64,000 nt of DNA from Dipteris shenzhenensis (GCA_047967505.1 CM106540.1), one strand, 5' to 3'; shown: positions 9,564 to 21,677, counted from the stretch's first letter. Made by a program: numbers and translations. The notes: generated from the letters alone by a model not told the origin.

Positions 9564-10730
9564 GTGTTGATGAAGATGCACCCACAGTGGCACCAGATAT
9601 GGAAGACGAATGTGCAGAATGAAGATGCAATGAACACTCTTGTACATGGCATTTACACCTCCCAGCAAGTTGTCGACTACGAAAGCAAGCCCATTGCGGT
9701 TGCACCTTCCAAGGGTTACTACCCCCGCTCGGCCTATTCAAAGATGAACACTGCGAGGAGCTTGCATTTCTGACTCTTTATTTTGGGTGCCCAAGAACAT
9801 ACTGTACATCTGATAGAGCAAGTTACCATGACATAGTCAAGTGGGAGCTACGCAACGATGACTAAAGAATTGCACTCTCCATTGAGAACTTGTTCTTCAA
9901 GACAATGAAAGTGCTAGTGTGGCAAGTGCTATCTTCTACATGGGTCCAGTTGAGGAAGGCACCACTACAAGGAAGGAAAATCGAGGTGAGGACAGACACA
10001 AACATTGAGAGACTGCTGCAATCTAGAATTGGATTCCGAGACTTTGTGTGCCTCAGGACATCAGCGGACTACAAGCAACGCCTCAAAAGAAATCTGTTCA
10101 CCATGGTCAAGTAGCTCAGTTCCTCGACATTCTTTATCATGCTTTTTGTGGCTGAGAAATGATGGGAGCCACTAGTTTGATGCCTCCGAAAACTGATGGA
10201 CAACAACTTTTCGAGCATCACATGTAGCAACTATTGCGATGTGCAAGAGTTGACCAGGGCAAACCCTATCACAATGGCACAATATTATGTACATAGATTC
10301 AAGGCTTTGAAGACTTTGCTCCGACAAGATGAGAGCATTCTAGGAAAAATTATCGATTTCTTCTTCGTGATAGAATTTCAGAATAGAGGAAGCCAACATG
10401 ACCATGGGTTGCTATGGGTGGACGATGCACCGTGTTTCAATGTAAGTAGTGTTGCAAAACACACATAGACTTTGATCTGGCCCGACAAGCTATGAATGAC
10501 TTGAGATCTAGTCATGTTGGAGCATTGCTCCATGCATCGATGACTGGATCACAACAGATAGCACCAAACTTGACATCAGCCAATTTGATTTGCAAACGCA
10601 TTGGCACAGGCAAATGTGCAAAAAGAAAGAAAAAGATTGCAAGTTCGACTTCCCGAGGTTGCGCATGCATCAGACAAAAATATTAAGGCCATTGTTCAAC
10701 GAGATGTACAGGGAATGGCATAAATCAAAA
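9564..10730 (+). pseudogene. Helitron Rep (HUH) replication initiator, decayed
   Basis: This is the N-terminal Helitron_like_N region of a rolling-circle Helitron transposase. In order I see KPIAVAPSKGYYP, LFKDEHCEELAF, a KWELRNDD.R block, NLFFKTMKV, FRDFVCLR, and STFF...VAEK.WEPL. Next come NPITMAQYYVHRFKAL and then VIEFQNRGSQHDHGLLWV, the HUH metal-binding motif (H.H within EFQ.RGS.H.HGLLW). At 10598-10680 a frame reads HWHRQMCKKKEKDCKFDFPR, the Cys/His motif that normally follows. Five or more frame changes or stops break it. No Pif1-like helicase domain is recognisable downstream, so the element is truncated or its C-terminus has decayed. Confidence 0.8.
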
Positions 10731-12050
10731 TTCCGAAAAGATCAGGTTCTTTGAGAGCTTGTTACCAGGGATGTAGGAACTAAAAGTAATTGCAAAACAA
10801 GGCAATAGTAAGCATGGATATCGGAGCTCCATCATTTCATGTCATGAGAGAGCAAATCACTATCTCATGCACCACGAGAGATATCCTTACTCTCTCATAC
10901 AACCCCCAAAGGAATGGGGATGTCCTCTTGGCCAACGTGTTCCTCGCCTGTGCCAATTTTCCAACTAAAGCTTCAATCTTGGGGGCAACATGAGAAAGTG
11001 TTCACACTACTACTGCTAGTGGGGCTAGCTGGGCATCTCATGCTTGAATTCATTGACAAGTGTTAGGGCAGAAGTGTTAGGAATAAAGACTAGCAGTCTT
11101 AAGCTATTTGATAGCACCATGCACGATGGGGCTATGTGGGCAGCCTCTAAAGGTGGGTGCACATCAAAAGTGGAGGATAGGTTTGTAAGCTTACGTTAAC
11201 TCAAATCTCACTCCTTTCTTCCTTGTGTACACAAGTGAATATAGTTTGACACATGACATTAGAAATATAAAGATCTATTGCTTCAAAGGTGGACAAAAGG
11301 TTGTGCTAAGGTATGCTTAGTGTGCCAGTGTCTAGCAGTTAAGGTACCACCTAGATGTGGGCCTTATTATCTTGCATGTACACACTACCTTTAACATATA
11401 TATTAATCTACTAAACCCCCTTGTTTTGTTTCTGCCCCCCCCCCCTTTTTTTGACCCTCTCCCATAACCTAACTATAAGAATATGACATGCCAATATGAA
11501 CATACTCCTATGTAATATTCCCGAACTATATCTACCCCTTTATCTTCTTAACATCTAATGCTACATCATTTTTAATTCTTTTTGCTCCCCATTGAACCCT
11601 CCAACTTTAGACTGTTCAATTTGGGGGTAATAGTGATATGTGCTTCCAATATGAACCATTGAATATGGTTAAGTGCTAGAAAGTTTCATTATTATCTCAA
11701 TTATCTTTGGTCTTTTGGATGTCGACCATTGGAAGTGATCTGAGCCATTTTTTAGTCTTATCTTTGGAGCATTGTCCTACAATTTGACAGTTTTGGTAAA
11801 TGCTCATGATGCATTTATGATATATATTGAATTGAATGCTATTTTGTGAAGGAATAGACACTGTATTTCCTTTATGTTAAGAGTTTGGGGTATCTAACTA
11901 TCTCTCCAACCAATTATACTTGTGGAGAAGGAGACTTCTTTGTAAGGGACTAGACACTGCCACATTAGTGGTAAGACCTTCCCAATATGCCTTCATCATA
12001 TATTTCCTCTAACATTGATTATGTATCTCAAAGGAAAGCATTCCAAAAGA
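10731..12050. other. Non-coding, no supported gene
   Basis: Short frames only. A 67-codon frame at 10790-10993 (with YNPQRNGDVLLANVF) is a possible Helitron remnant but is not assignable. A poly-C run (about 11437-11447) is followed by poly-T. TTTGGGGGTAATAGTGATATG near 11622 resembles a polypurine tract next to an LTR start, but I found no partner LTR. Confidence 0.35.
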
Positions 12051-12057
12051 AGCCAAG

Positions 12058-12180
12058 AATGAGAGTAAAGCCTTGTAATGGTGAATATTTTATCAAGATG
12101 AACACCAAGAAAAAGATATGAGCCTTCTGTGGAGTATCCAATCATCCTATGGAATATTGCCACCTAAAAAGGTTTTCTTT
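12058..12180 (+). pseudogene. Retroelement gag zinc-knuckle fragment
   Basis: One frame ends ..KKI*AFCGVSNHPMEYCHLKR. The CX2CX4HX4C spacing is present as C-GVSN-H-PMEY-C only if the TGA before AFC is read as a mutated TGC, so the first Cys has become a stop. Lys-rich sequence precedes it, as in gag nucleocapsids. It is a scrap, without flanking gag or protease. Confidence 0.5.
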
Positions 12181-12521
12181 ATAGCTGCTCTCCAAGAGAC
12201 AAGCCCAAGAAGAGGAGAGGAATGACTCCTAAGAGAATGAAGCATATCATGTGAAGAAGGGCTACATAACAATAAAGCAAATCTGGTTGAAGCAAGAACT
12301 CCATCAACAAATGAAGAATCAAACTTTGTGGTAGAAGATAAAGACTATGCTTTTTGAGCACTTTGTCTTTTGAACTTTGGTCATCACTTGGCCATATAGT
12401 CAATTTTGAGGTTCTCTGCCTAGATTAGTACTCCAAAAAGAATGTTATGGTTTTGCTTTAGTCCATATAGTCTTCTCCCTTCATCTCCAATCTTGTCCTT
12501 TCCCCTCTTCATATTTGTTCA

Positions 12522-12533
12522 TGGTATCAGAGC
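12522..12533 (+). other. Retrotransposon primer-binding site (initiator tRNA-Met)
   Basis: TGGTATCAGAGC is the exact complement of the 3' end of plant initiator tRNA-Met (minus CCA variation), the usual Copia PBS. It is preceded by CCCTCTTCATATTTGTTCA. That resembles the end of the LTR at 16958-17223 (CCCCTCTTCATATTTTGTC..TTCA), so an LTR of a related family should end at about 12521. The 5' edge of that LTR is not resolved. Confidence 0.65.
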
Positions 12534-12549
12534 TCCCTTGCCTTCCACT

Positions 12550-15200
12550 GAGGCATTGCAATCCATATGAGAGTGTATGAGAGAGTGTGATAGTTTGAGA
12601 GATTGAGAGATTGAGTGTTCTCTTTCATGAGAGAAAAATTCCCTTCATTGAGAGTTCTTTGAGAGAATTTTTGTCAAATTTTGTTCATTCCATTAGTGAG
12701 AGTTTTCTAATTGAGAGAGAGAGATTTCAATTCATTTTGAGAGATTTCCACCCATTCATTCTCCGAGAGAGAGAGAGAAAGATAGGTATTTGTCTTGAGA
12801 GCTTTGTGAGAGTTTTGTCCCTGCCTTTCTTGGTTTCAATGGAGAAATTGAAAGAGAAAGACCTTATGAGACTCCTTTGAGAGGAGTTAGAGCCCTAACT
12901 CGAAGTAGAGCTTGGCAAAGGAAACTACAACACCATTGCAGGGCAGAAGAGGCCGTCCCTCATGAAAAGTCAACCTACTAAGGCAATGCGCATACTCCAA
13001 TGACTTCTGTAGCCATCTGCAACAAAGGCAACCAACAAAGGCGACCTAGTAGATCTGCAACAAAGATAGCCATTGCAAGACGTGCAGCTCGGCTCTCTTC
13101 TTCAAGGCCAACAAGCGCTTCACTAACACGGACAAGCTACATGATGCCAAATGACCTGTAGCTCCAACAATGCCATTCTCCAAGACGGCCAGTGCTCCTT
13201 CTCCAAGATGGCTAGCAGCTCCTATCTCTTTACAAGGCTCCACCAGCTCCATCATAGTGCCGACTTATAGCCTCGAGTTGCATCGTGGACCAACAACAGG
13301 CATGTGCATGTGACTAGCAGCACCAGCCTTCAGATGGCCAACGTGCACCTTCTACAATGCAACAATGCTTCCTTAGGAAGGTCCTTCAAGGCTAACTCTA
13401 CAGTGCTGCACAGCCAAGGCTTCATAGACCTGGCTGAGCAAGCCTCTCCAGCACCCAGTGGCCATCCACCAAGCAACGTCCGACATCAGGCACTCTTTAA
13501 CTATAGTATAATGGGTTTCAAGCCAAGCCGCTCCAACTGCTACCACAGCACCATGTCCTCCGAGGCTACTATGTCTCTACTAACCATGTAGCACTCTAGC
13601 ACACATAGGCTCATCAAGAAGCAATGGATGACAGCGACAACAAAGCCAGGTGCCATATCCTCCTACTTCCAAAACTCTCCTTGACCGGCATCGATGGTTG
13701 TAAGCATCTGCGCCAAACCAACGACCGGCTCCATCTACCTCTACAACAACATTAGCCTATGCCTAATAGCCAAGAGCTGTAGCTCAGTGATACCTCTCTT
13801 GCTTCTATAGCACACTTCATGCTCCCACAATGGATTAGTAGTAGAGCTCCATAGCCAGATCCTTGCACACAACTTGAGCCTCAACGATGGAATTCTCAGA
13901 CGACGTATAGCCACAACGACGGAATCCTCACCACTGGAATCTCAAAGATTCTGGTTTCTTCAAAAATGACATGTGGTAGATAGCCACGTAAGCCTTATCC
14001 TACTTCACCACACCTATGGTCACCTTTCTGCCACATGGTAGATAAGGCTGTACCAAGGTTGGTTGGCCAAATTTAACCATGGTCAAGCTTTTGCTAACCA
14101 TGAGTTACCCTGGTGACACATGGTAGCCTTACATCAGGAAACCTCAACATCTAAGTGGCACACCTTATCCACATGCCACATCATCAGTGACACAACAGTC
14201 TAACACATCATCAACCACATCAGCACAACCATGTCATCTGTTGACATCATCATTTGTGCCACCTCAGTAGTGCCACCTTAGCTATCCAATTAGCACTGAC
14301 CTTTCAGACATAGTTACCACTTCACAGGCACTTCATGTGATCACTTCTGCCACCTTAGCACAGGGCTCCACAGGCACACCTCTTGCTAAGCATAGTGCCA
14401 CATCATCACTTCATGTGACTCACAATGACACATCATCATTGAGCACATTTGCACTCCTTTTGCCCCTCCACATAGATCAAGTCGTATCTCTTGATCCAGG
14501 AAGAATTTGAGGGTGTTTCAAAAAGGAAAGTCGCTTGATTTTTTGTGATCTATGCATTCATCACATCACACACACATTTTGGTGCAAGTATCACTCACTT
14601 TTGAGCTTCGTTGACAAAACCACTTCCTACATGCACATCAACGTCTACATCGATGCATCTAACCCAACACTTAAAAAGAATAAAAGAAAAGGAATTATTT
14701 GCTATTCTTTCATCGATCGACAGTTGGTATAGATCTAGATTAGAGTGGACTAGATCGCCATAGAGGGGATGCTTTGAATCTCCCCAAGTTGCCAATTTAA
14801 GCCATGCTTGAAATTCTCGACTAGTACCTACTCAGTCCATACGCTCACATATGGTTTCACATCATCACATTTCCTGAAACCTGACGTTCATCAGTTCAAT
14901 GAGCAGACTTCAAAATTGTTCAGAGGCATTGCTGATTGTTCAGTGGGCAGATAGCATATTATTTAATTTCACACACACGTGCCATCATTGTAAACCCTAT
15001 TCGGCTATTTCATGGCATTGTGCACATCATTTCAGCCTTGTAAAGCCTCTTGGCTATTCTCGACATCATTTGCCACAAGCCTTGTAATATAGATCGGATT
15101 TTATATATTGCAGTTTTATCTTCACCGACAGTTCAAATTTCACTTGGCACAGTCAGTGTTTTGCAGTTGATTCATACATAGATTTTTCACGACACTTTGA
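12550..15200. other. Leader-like, low-complexity and non-coding stretch
   Basis: 12540-12860 is rich in GAGAGA/TTGAGAG motifs, as in retrotransposon leaders. 12900-13950 is C/A-rich with short unsupported frames; the longest is 95 codons at 13304-13591. 14120-14480 has many CACATCAT/CACCTTAGCAC words and is locally repetitive. Nothing between the PBS at 12522 and the gag start at 15217 looks like a conserved protein. If this is one leader, it would be unusually long at 2.7 kb. Confidence 0.35.
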
Positions 15201-15216
15201 GTACATTTCGTGCACC

Positions 15217-16957
15217 ATGTCTACGACTAGCAACCTCAATCTGAGGCATCTCCTGAGCTAGATAACTCCAATTATAGCACATGGAAATACCGAATGGAGA
15301 TCATTCTTGTACTTCAGGAAAAATTGGAGTATGTCAATGGATCTACACCTAGACCATTGGACGATCCAACCACTGGCATCTCTACTCCACCTGTTGTCAC
15401 AACACCAGCAGTGGGATCAACAGCGGGATCTACATCTACACAAATAGTTTCCACACCTATACCAGATCTTGCCATTGCCTGAGCTTAGGAAGAATGGGAT
15501 AAGAAAGACAAGTATGCATATCATCTGATCAAGCAAGATGTGCAAGATGTCATGCTAGGACAGCTCAACATAGTCAAGACATCAAAAGAAGCATGGGATA
15601 TGTTCGCACCTCTCTATAAGTCCAAGAACACATCCAGGATTCTCACACTAAGAAACCAAATCAACTAGAGTTTCCGCAATAAATAGTAGCAAAACTGGTC
15701 ATGCTTATGTACTATGGATAAAAGACTATAACAATCAACTCGCAGCAGTAGGAGAGACTATGAACCCAACAGAAATGGTTCAAGTAATCCTGAATGGACC
15801 AGGAGAGGGATACAATAATCTAGTCCAGAGTATTGCCATCTAACGGCAAATTCTGACATTGGAAGAGCTCCATAGTCTTGGTGAAGAACTCAAGACTCAA
15901 GCTATTCAAGCATGAAAAGGCCATTCTAATGATCAGGCATTCACAGCTTCAGACAGAAGTAGAGGTAGAGGCAAAGGTAGAGGTAGATCATTGTAGAAAA
16001 GTGGTAATCATCAGCAAAATTGACAAAGTCAGAATCAACATCAGCATTATCCTCAGCAACAACATCAACAAAGAGGAAATCATTCCAATCAAGGAAGATT
16101 CCAAGGATGAGGGAATGCAGCCACCAACATGTCAAACATTTAGTGCAACTACTGTCTCAAGTTTGGACACTATGAAAGAGATTGCTACAAGAAGCAGTAG
16201 TATGACCAAGCTGGTGATCAATCCAATAGTAATCGAGGGAATTTATGCGGTAGAGGATATCATAATGGTGGACATTCTAGTCACAGTCATGTTTTGCAAA
16301 TGAACATGGGAATATGTTTCTTGCAAATGAGGAAATGCAACAAACTGATACAGTGTACCTAGACACTGATTACAATCCAAAAGAGGATTTCAGCTATCAA
16401 GTCGACCAAGTAGAACATGATCCTTGGTACATCGATAGCGGTGCATCATCTCACATGACAAATCATTAGGAATGGGTCACAGAGATGAAACCATTAGAAG
16501 GTCAAAAGAATGTCACCTACACAGCAGATAATACACCGAATCTAGTTCAAGGGACAGGTGTTATCCCTATGAACAATTTCATTAGTACGAAAGGATAGGT
16601 GAAAATGTGCTCTATGTTCTGAAGCTCAGCAAGAACCTCTTGTTGGTAGGTCAAATGACGGAACACAAGTATCGAGTCATCTTCGACAGAGATGAATGCA
16701 CTATCAGAGACAATTCTAGAAGATCAAAAAGTGTCAAGGAAGGATGCCTGTATAGAATGCCAGTTACAGTACCAAAGAAGCATGCCATGTTAGCTCAACC
16801 ACAACAAATGCCACTATCTGCAAAATGGCACAAGAGATATGGTCATGTCAATTTCAAGTACGTGTTAGATCTCAGGAATCAAAATATGGCAATTGGGATT
16901 CCTAAGCTATAGTTTCTTGGAAAAGTTTGCAAAGCATGCTGCTTCGGCAAACAAAAG
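15217..16957 (+). pseudogene. Copia gag-protease-pre-integrase remnant, truncated
   Basis: An ATG at 15217 opens a Copia polyprotein with an early frame change. Blocks seen in order are LDNSNYSTWKYRMEIIL and WDKKDKYAYHLIKQDVQDVM (gag), then CNYCLKFGHYERDCYKK (CCHC knuckle, about 16145-16195). Next are WYIDSGASSHMT (protease active site, about 16424-16460) and WHKRYGHVNFKYV...CKACCFGKQ (GAG-pre-integrase, to about 16953). Several stops and frame changes interrupt it. Homology stops at the GKQ block because a minus-strand Copia LTR begins at 16958. Integrase and reverse transcriptase of this element are not found on the other side. Confidence 0.85.
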
Positions 16958-17223
16958 TGAACCAGCTGACAAAATATGAAGAGGGGAGAGCAGAAGAGTG
17001 GAGATGAGGAGAGAGGGCACAGCCAGAGAGCACACCACAAATGACTAACTGTACACTAGATTTAGTTGAAAAAATAGAATATATACAAACCCTTTTAGGG
17101 TTAGGGTTAGGGGATCTAACCCTTTCCTTTATAGCACTTTGTAAGGTTAGTGCTATGCACATATGATCACGTGATGGTGCTATGCACACATGATCACATG
17201 ATGTTGAGCGTGAACTCTCAACA
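16958..17223 (-). repeat. LTR of minus-strand Copia element
   Basis: On the minus strand it starts TGTTGAGAGTTC just after a polypurine tract (CTTGAGGGAAGG) and ends GCTGGTTCA, giving a 266-bp LTR. It contains TGTGCATAGCAC and CATCATGTGATC repeats and an AACCCTAACCCTAA stretch near 17093-17113. A 68-bp piece of the same LTR family lies at 21610-21677. Insertion at 16958 cuts the plus-strand Copia polyprotein. Confidence 0.75.
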
Positions 17224-17299
17224 CCTTCCCTCAAGATCAATATCATGAAGTAGGCCTTCCCTCAAGATGATGATTCTGGGGAATCGATGAAGGACTGAG

Positions 17300-18330
17300 C
17301 ATTACATTCCATCACACCCCTTTAATGGGAATGTCCTTCCTCTACGTCAAACCAAGAGCTAGTCGGTGTTTCTCGAATAGCTCTTTACCGAGTGGTTTAG
17401 TAAAGATGTCTACAACATTCTCTTTGCTATCACAATGCTACAGTGTGATGTCACCAAGTAACACTCTTTCTCTGATGAAGTGCTCTCTGACATCAATGTC
17501 CTTTGTCCTAGAGTGATATATTGGATTTTTGGCCAATGCTTGAGCCGATTGATTATCACAGTATATTGTGGTTGGCTTTGACTCATCAAAGTAATCTGTT
17601 TCTGACAATAGTCTTCTGAGCCATATAGCCTCACATGCACCTATAGTGAGTGCCCTATATTCTGCTTCAATCGAAGACAAAGAAATAGTTGGTTGTTTGT
17701 TGGACAACCATGATATAGCACCTTGACCAAGGAAAAATGCATATCCCTATGTTGATCTCCTGGTCTCATGATCTCCGACATAGTCACTGTCACAGTATCC
17801 ATGCAACTGTGGATGACTTCCTCTGTATTCTATCCCAAAGTGTCTTGTTCCTCTGATGTATCTCAAGACTCTTTTGGCTGCATTCCAGTGAGACTGTTTT
17901 GGATTTGCCATAAACTGTGCTAGTGAGCTTACTGCATAACAAATATCTGGCCATGTGATTGTCAGATATATAAGAGGTCCGATGAGTTGCCTGTAGTATC
18001 TGTCATTGACTGTAGGCTTTTTTGAATCTTTAGTAAGTTTTAAACTATGTTCCATGGGAGTGGCTGCAATCTTGCAATCTGCCATATGAAACTTCTTCAG
18101 GAGACTGTCAACATACTTGAGCTGACTCATAAATGTGCTATCTGAATCTCTCCAGAACTCAATTCCAAGACAATAGTGCATAAGTCCAAGATCTTTCATG
18201 TCAAACTCTGTAGATAAGTCTTGTTTTAATTTTCTGATGAAGCTATCCTTGCTTCCTATCACAATCAGATCATCTACGTACAAAAGTGCAATAGTAATGT
18301 CTTCCCCTTGAATTCTATGATATTGTATGG
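17300..18330 (-). pseudogene. Copia reverse transcriptase C-terminus and RNase H
   Basis: Minus-strand 3' half of a Ty1/copia polyprotein. From 18320 downward the frame gives ALLYVDDLIVIG (YVDD catalytic motif), DLGLMHYCLGIEFW, PTVNDRYYRQLIGPLIYL, DICYAVSSLAQFM, AAKRVLRYIRGT and HGYCDSDYVGD. After a stop near 17747 it continues with ISLSSIEAEYRAL, IYCDNQSAQALAKNP and DVREHFIRE (RNase H). The element is 5'-truncated just before YVDD; gag, protease and integrase are absent. Its 3' LTR is at 16958-17223. Most of the frame is open, so decay is mild. Confidence 0.85.
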
Positions 18331-19317
18331 GATGGAGAGGATGAGTGGAATGGCTCATTGTAAATACCATAGGTATGAATTATAAATACCTTGGTATGGG
18401 GTGAGAGTTATTTGTGTATGGGATATTATGGAGTTTTTTAGAAAATAGGAAGAGTGAGTCATATAAAGAGGTGGGCTCATGTCCATGTGTACCAATAATA
18501 TAAGAGAGGCCACATGCCAAGCGTGTGGAAGGCATGTGGAGGAGTGTGAAGTCAAGAGGAATCCTTCTAGAACTCCTATGTGGAATAAGGAGGATGTGGA
18601 CATGTGGAAAAGAGAGGGTCCCTATGGGCTCCATGTAAGGAGACTCTTGACTTTCTCAATATTTTAAGAGTCTTGAGCATCTTGTGATGGGACACATGGC
18701 AAGAGTAGCCAAAAAGGACATGGATGGTGACATACATGCTTATGTGATTGATGGGGAAAGGAATCTACACGCAGCAATTGTAAATGGGTGAAGGAGGGTA
18801 ACAAAATCTCTATAAAAGGAGCCCTCCTCTCCCTTGTTCATCAATCTCTTCCACCATTAGGCCTCATATTGCTGTAGCTCTAGTCTCCCCAAGCCTCTTC
18901 CATGAGCCTTCTCTCCCTCTTGTAGATATTATCTTATGTAGACTCTTGAGTCCATCTCTCTCTAGTTTATTCTCTCTCTATGAGTAGTCTTGGAGCTTCC
19001 GCTCCCTCTTGTATGTATGAAACCTCTTCTTCTCCCTTGTGTTTGTAGTGTTGGAGTAGATTCTCACTCTATTTGTAATGAAGGTCACTTCAGATTCTCT
19101 CTCTCTTGAGTGTCTCTTCCCTTTTCTTTCTTTCAAAGCCTTAAAAGTTCTTTCTATTCGGCTGCTCACTATGCACACATGGTTCATCTGTTTCCCGAGC
19201 CACCATGCAAGCTTCTTACCCTCTTCTAGGCAAAATCCATGAGGGGTGGATCGTTGATGAAGGTGGAGTCTTGAGGGAGCATCCTGCTCAGGCGAAATTA
19301 GCCTGGGTGGAGGGCAG
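18331..19317. other. Possible LTR or promoter-bearing non-coding sequence
   Basis: No reading frame is supported. A good TATA box followed by C/T-rich leader-like sequence starts at 18811. By position this may be the 5' LTR/leader of the Gypsy gag at 20938, but no second LTR copy is seen in the window. Confidence 0.35.
18811..18818 (+). promoter_or_regulatory. TATA box candidate
   Basis: TATAAAAG is followed about 30 bp later by pyrimidine-rich CTCCTCTCCCTTGTTCATC, a typical plant start-site context. No CDS follows closely, so it would serve an LTR transcript or be fortuitous. Confidence 0.35.
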
Positions 19318-19850
19318 TTTTCATGACAGTTTGACCCCTGTTAGTGTTTTGCTCATAACTTTCTACTCGGTAGTCCGATTGTAATGAAATTTATATAAAC
19401 ACGAAGCTCTCTTTAAGGCGCATGTTTATATGTGATCAGATTTTGAATCAGATACTGCTGTAAAAAGTTATGATTCTTTGTATCTGATAGTTTATTTTCA
19501 TGATACTTTTTACCCCCATCTAGTAACTGTCCATAACTTTTTGGCCACTTCTTTGTTTCCTATGAAACATATATCAGCATGAAGCTCTCTTTAAGACGCA
19601 TGTCTATAGGTACTCAGATCTTAAATTAGATACTGCTGCAAAATGTTATGAGTCTCTGTGTCTGACAGTCTATTTTCATGATAGTTTTTACCCCCTTCCA
19701 GTAAACTGTCCATATCTCTTCAACTGTCTGTCTGTTTTCAATGAAACTTATATTAGCACGAAGCCCATCGTAAGGCGCATCTCTTTGTTGATTGAATCTC
19801 TGATATCATGTCTCTACTGAAAGTTATAGGCCTCTGTGTCTAATGATAGT
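19318..19850. repeat. Three-copy 177-bp tandem repeat
   Basis: Units start at 19318, 19495 and 19673 with TTTTCATGA(C/T)A.TTT..ACCCCC. They share CATAACTTT, ATGAAA.(T/A)TATAT, CACGAAGC(T/C)C and AAG.CGCAT words. The period is 177-178 bp, close to nucleosome length. The copies are strongly diverged, so the array is old. No coding potential. Confidence 0.8.
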
Positions 19851-20937
19851 TTGTAGAGTGTTTTGAGCTAAGTATAAAGGTGTCTATGAAGGAGGTGCAA
19901 TGTGTCCTCGGAATCTACCCATCCAACCCAATCAGCCCCTTCAAACTCCTCAATATATATCAGTTCATGTCATGTTGAGCCGCAAGATCTTGTTTAAACA
20001 ACCTATCGCTCTTCTCTTTGGCACAGACTGGCTCGCTGAGATTATGGCCTCTGCTGATCCTTTCCTTCTCCCTATGCTTGATTACAACATCACTTGGAAT
20101 GTTACCATCTTCATTCTCATCTGAGGGAGGAGAGTATGGTGTGGTATCTTGGCATAAAAGCTTCTTTCTAATGTCCCATTCTCAATGATAAATATCTTTG
20201 GCAGTCAGTTTGAAAGCAGCAGGAAGTGAAGAGGTGCATGAAGTTTATTACCCCCAACTTCATGTCACATCTTTTGGTGGAGACGTCGGGTACGTTTGGT
20301 ATTGGATTCATCTCACCTTACTAAACGGTCTTGGGTGTACTTGATTGCATGTTATGCCTAGAAGAGGCATGTGTTTTGATGAGATAAAGAAGATGCCTGG
20401 AAGAACTCCGTTAGAAGAGATTGCAACCCATTTAAGAGAACTTGAAGATTGTGAAGGTGATGCGCAAGCTATTTGTACAGTCACCGTGATCATATCCTTT
20501 ATGTTTGCACTGTTGAATATGTTGGTGAATCGACAATGCCGACAGCAAGCACAATGATAGATTGGGGATTGTTCCATGCACTGGCAGCTTGGTGTGAAGA
20601 AGAGTTAAGTCTTTGGGTAGTTTTTGACTATAACAATGGAGTGGTGATTCTCAATGCTTTCAGATTCTTTTGCTATGCAAATGATGAAGATTACGATATC
20701 TTGAAGCTTTTATGTGCACTTCCTATTGTGTGAAGGGTGATTCTAGAATACATGTATACACAATGTTTTCATGGTGCTGGTTTTTGAAGATTTTGTTGAG
20801 GATCACATTGTGGAGGGTTTTCAACAAGTGGTTATGCATAATAAGTTGGTCTTGGTATACTAAGGCTCTGTGGGATCTTGTTCGGATCTTATTTGGGATA
20901 TTATTTGGATCTTGGTGTTTCCTTTTTGTGTTTCATC

Positions 20938-21606
20938 ATGGTGAAGATTCCAGTGTTTCGAGGGACCCAAGGGGAAGACCCGGAGTCTTATCTTCGAGAT
21001 TTTGTTCGAGGATACCGGCTTTTGGATGGTCCATGAAGGATCGGTCGGAGATTTTGCCTGATTTTCTTGAAGGTGTGGCCTTCAGTTGGCATGAGACCTT
21101 GCCAGACTCTACCAAGGAGGACTGGGACCAAGTGGTGGCAGCAATGAAGCAGAGATTTGGGACAGTGGAGTTGCCAAATGCTTTGATGTTGCAGTTGGAC
21201 CGGTTCTATCAAGGAGAGGGTGAGTTGGTCTCTGTGTTGGCAATCCAATATAAAACTTTATGGACAAAGTATGAAAGGGCAACTTTGCCAGCTGTGGCAT
21301 CTGCATCATCGGCCCCTCAAAGTCTCTTAGGGATGGAGCACTTAAAGATGAGCAAATTTGTTATGGCTTTGGAGCCTCGTCTTCGCTCAAAAGTAATGAG
21401 TAAAGATCCAACAACATACGTGGAGGCACTTCGCATTGCGACCAAGAAAGAAGCTTCTCTAAAGATCGAATCCTCTCTTGTGTCTTCAACAGCTTCAACT
21501 TCTAAGGTGGAGGTAATGGGCACTCCTCAGGTACCAAAGTCCTCTGAGTTAGATCATAATATCTCCCAATTGATGGCAGAGTTTGCTGATAGTTTCCAGC
21601 CCTTGT
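20938..21606 (+). pseudogene. Gypsy retrotransposon gag
   Basis: An ATG at 20938 opens VKIPVFRGTQGEDPESYLRD, the start of a retrotrans_gag (PF03732) capsid domain. After a frame change near 21030, the other frame continues ILPDFLEGVAFSWHETLP, DWDQVVAAMKQRFG, LDRFYQGEGELVSVLAIQYK and MSKFVMALEPRLRSKV. These are the classic gag helices (FL.G.A..W, F...F, FV.GL). The gag ends abruptly at about 21606, where a minus-strand LTR fragment begins, so no zinc knuckle or pol is present. Confidence 0.8.
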
Positions 21607-21609
21607 GCC

Positions 21610-21677
21610 TTTCAGCACTCTATGTGTTAGTACTATGCACATATGATAGCACATGATGTTTAGATCAATCCTCAACA
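21610..21677 (-). repeat. LTR fragment, same family as 16958-17223
   Basis: On the minus strand it reads TGTTGAGGATTG...AACATCATGTG...TGTGCATAGTACTAACA. This parallels the first 70-odd bases of the LTR at 17223-16958. The remainder of the LTR is missing and the sequence joins Gypsy gag directly. Confidence 0.65.

Noticed and set aside
11622-12521. A complete 5' LTR from a PPT-like GGGGGTAATAG to the PBS at 12522
   Set aside because: No second copy of this sequence was found, and a zinc-knuckle coding fragment lies inside the interval.
17093-17113. A true interstitial telomere
   Set aside because: Only about three TTAGGG units and inside an LTR; too short for a telomere relic.
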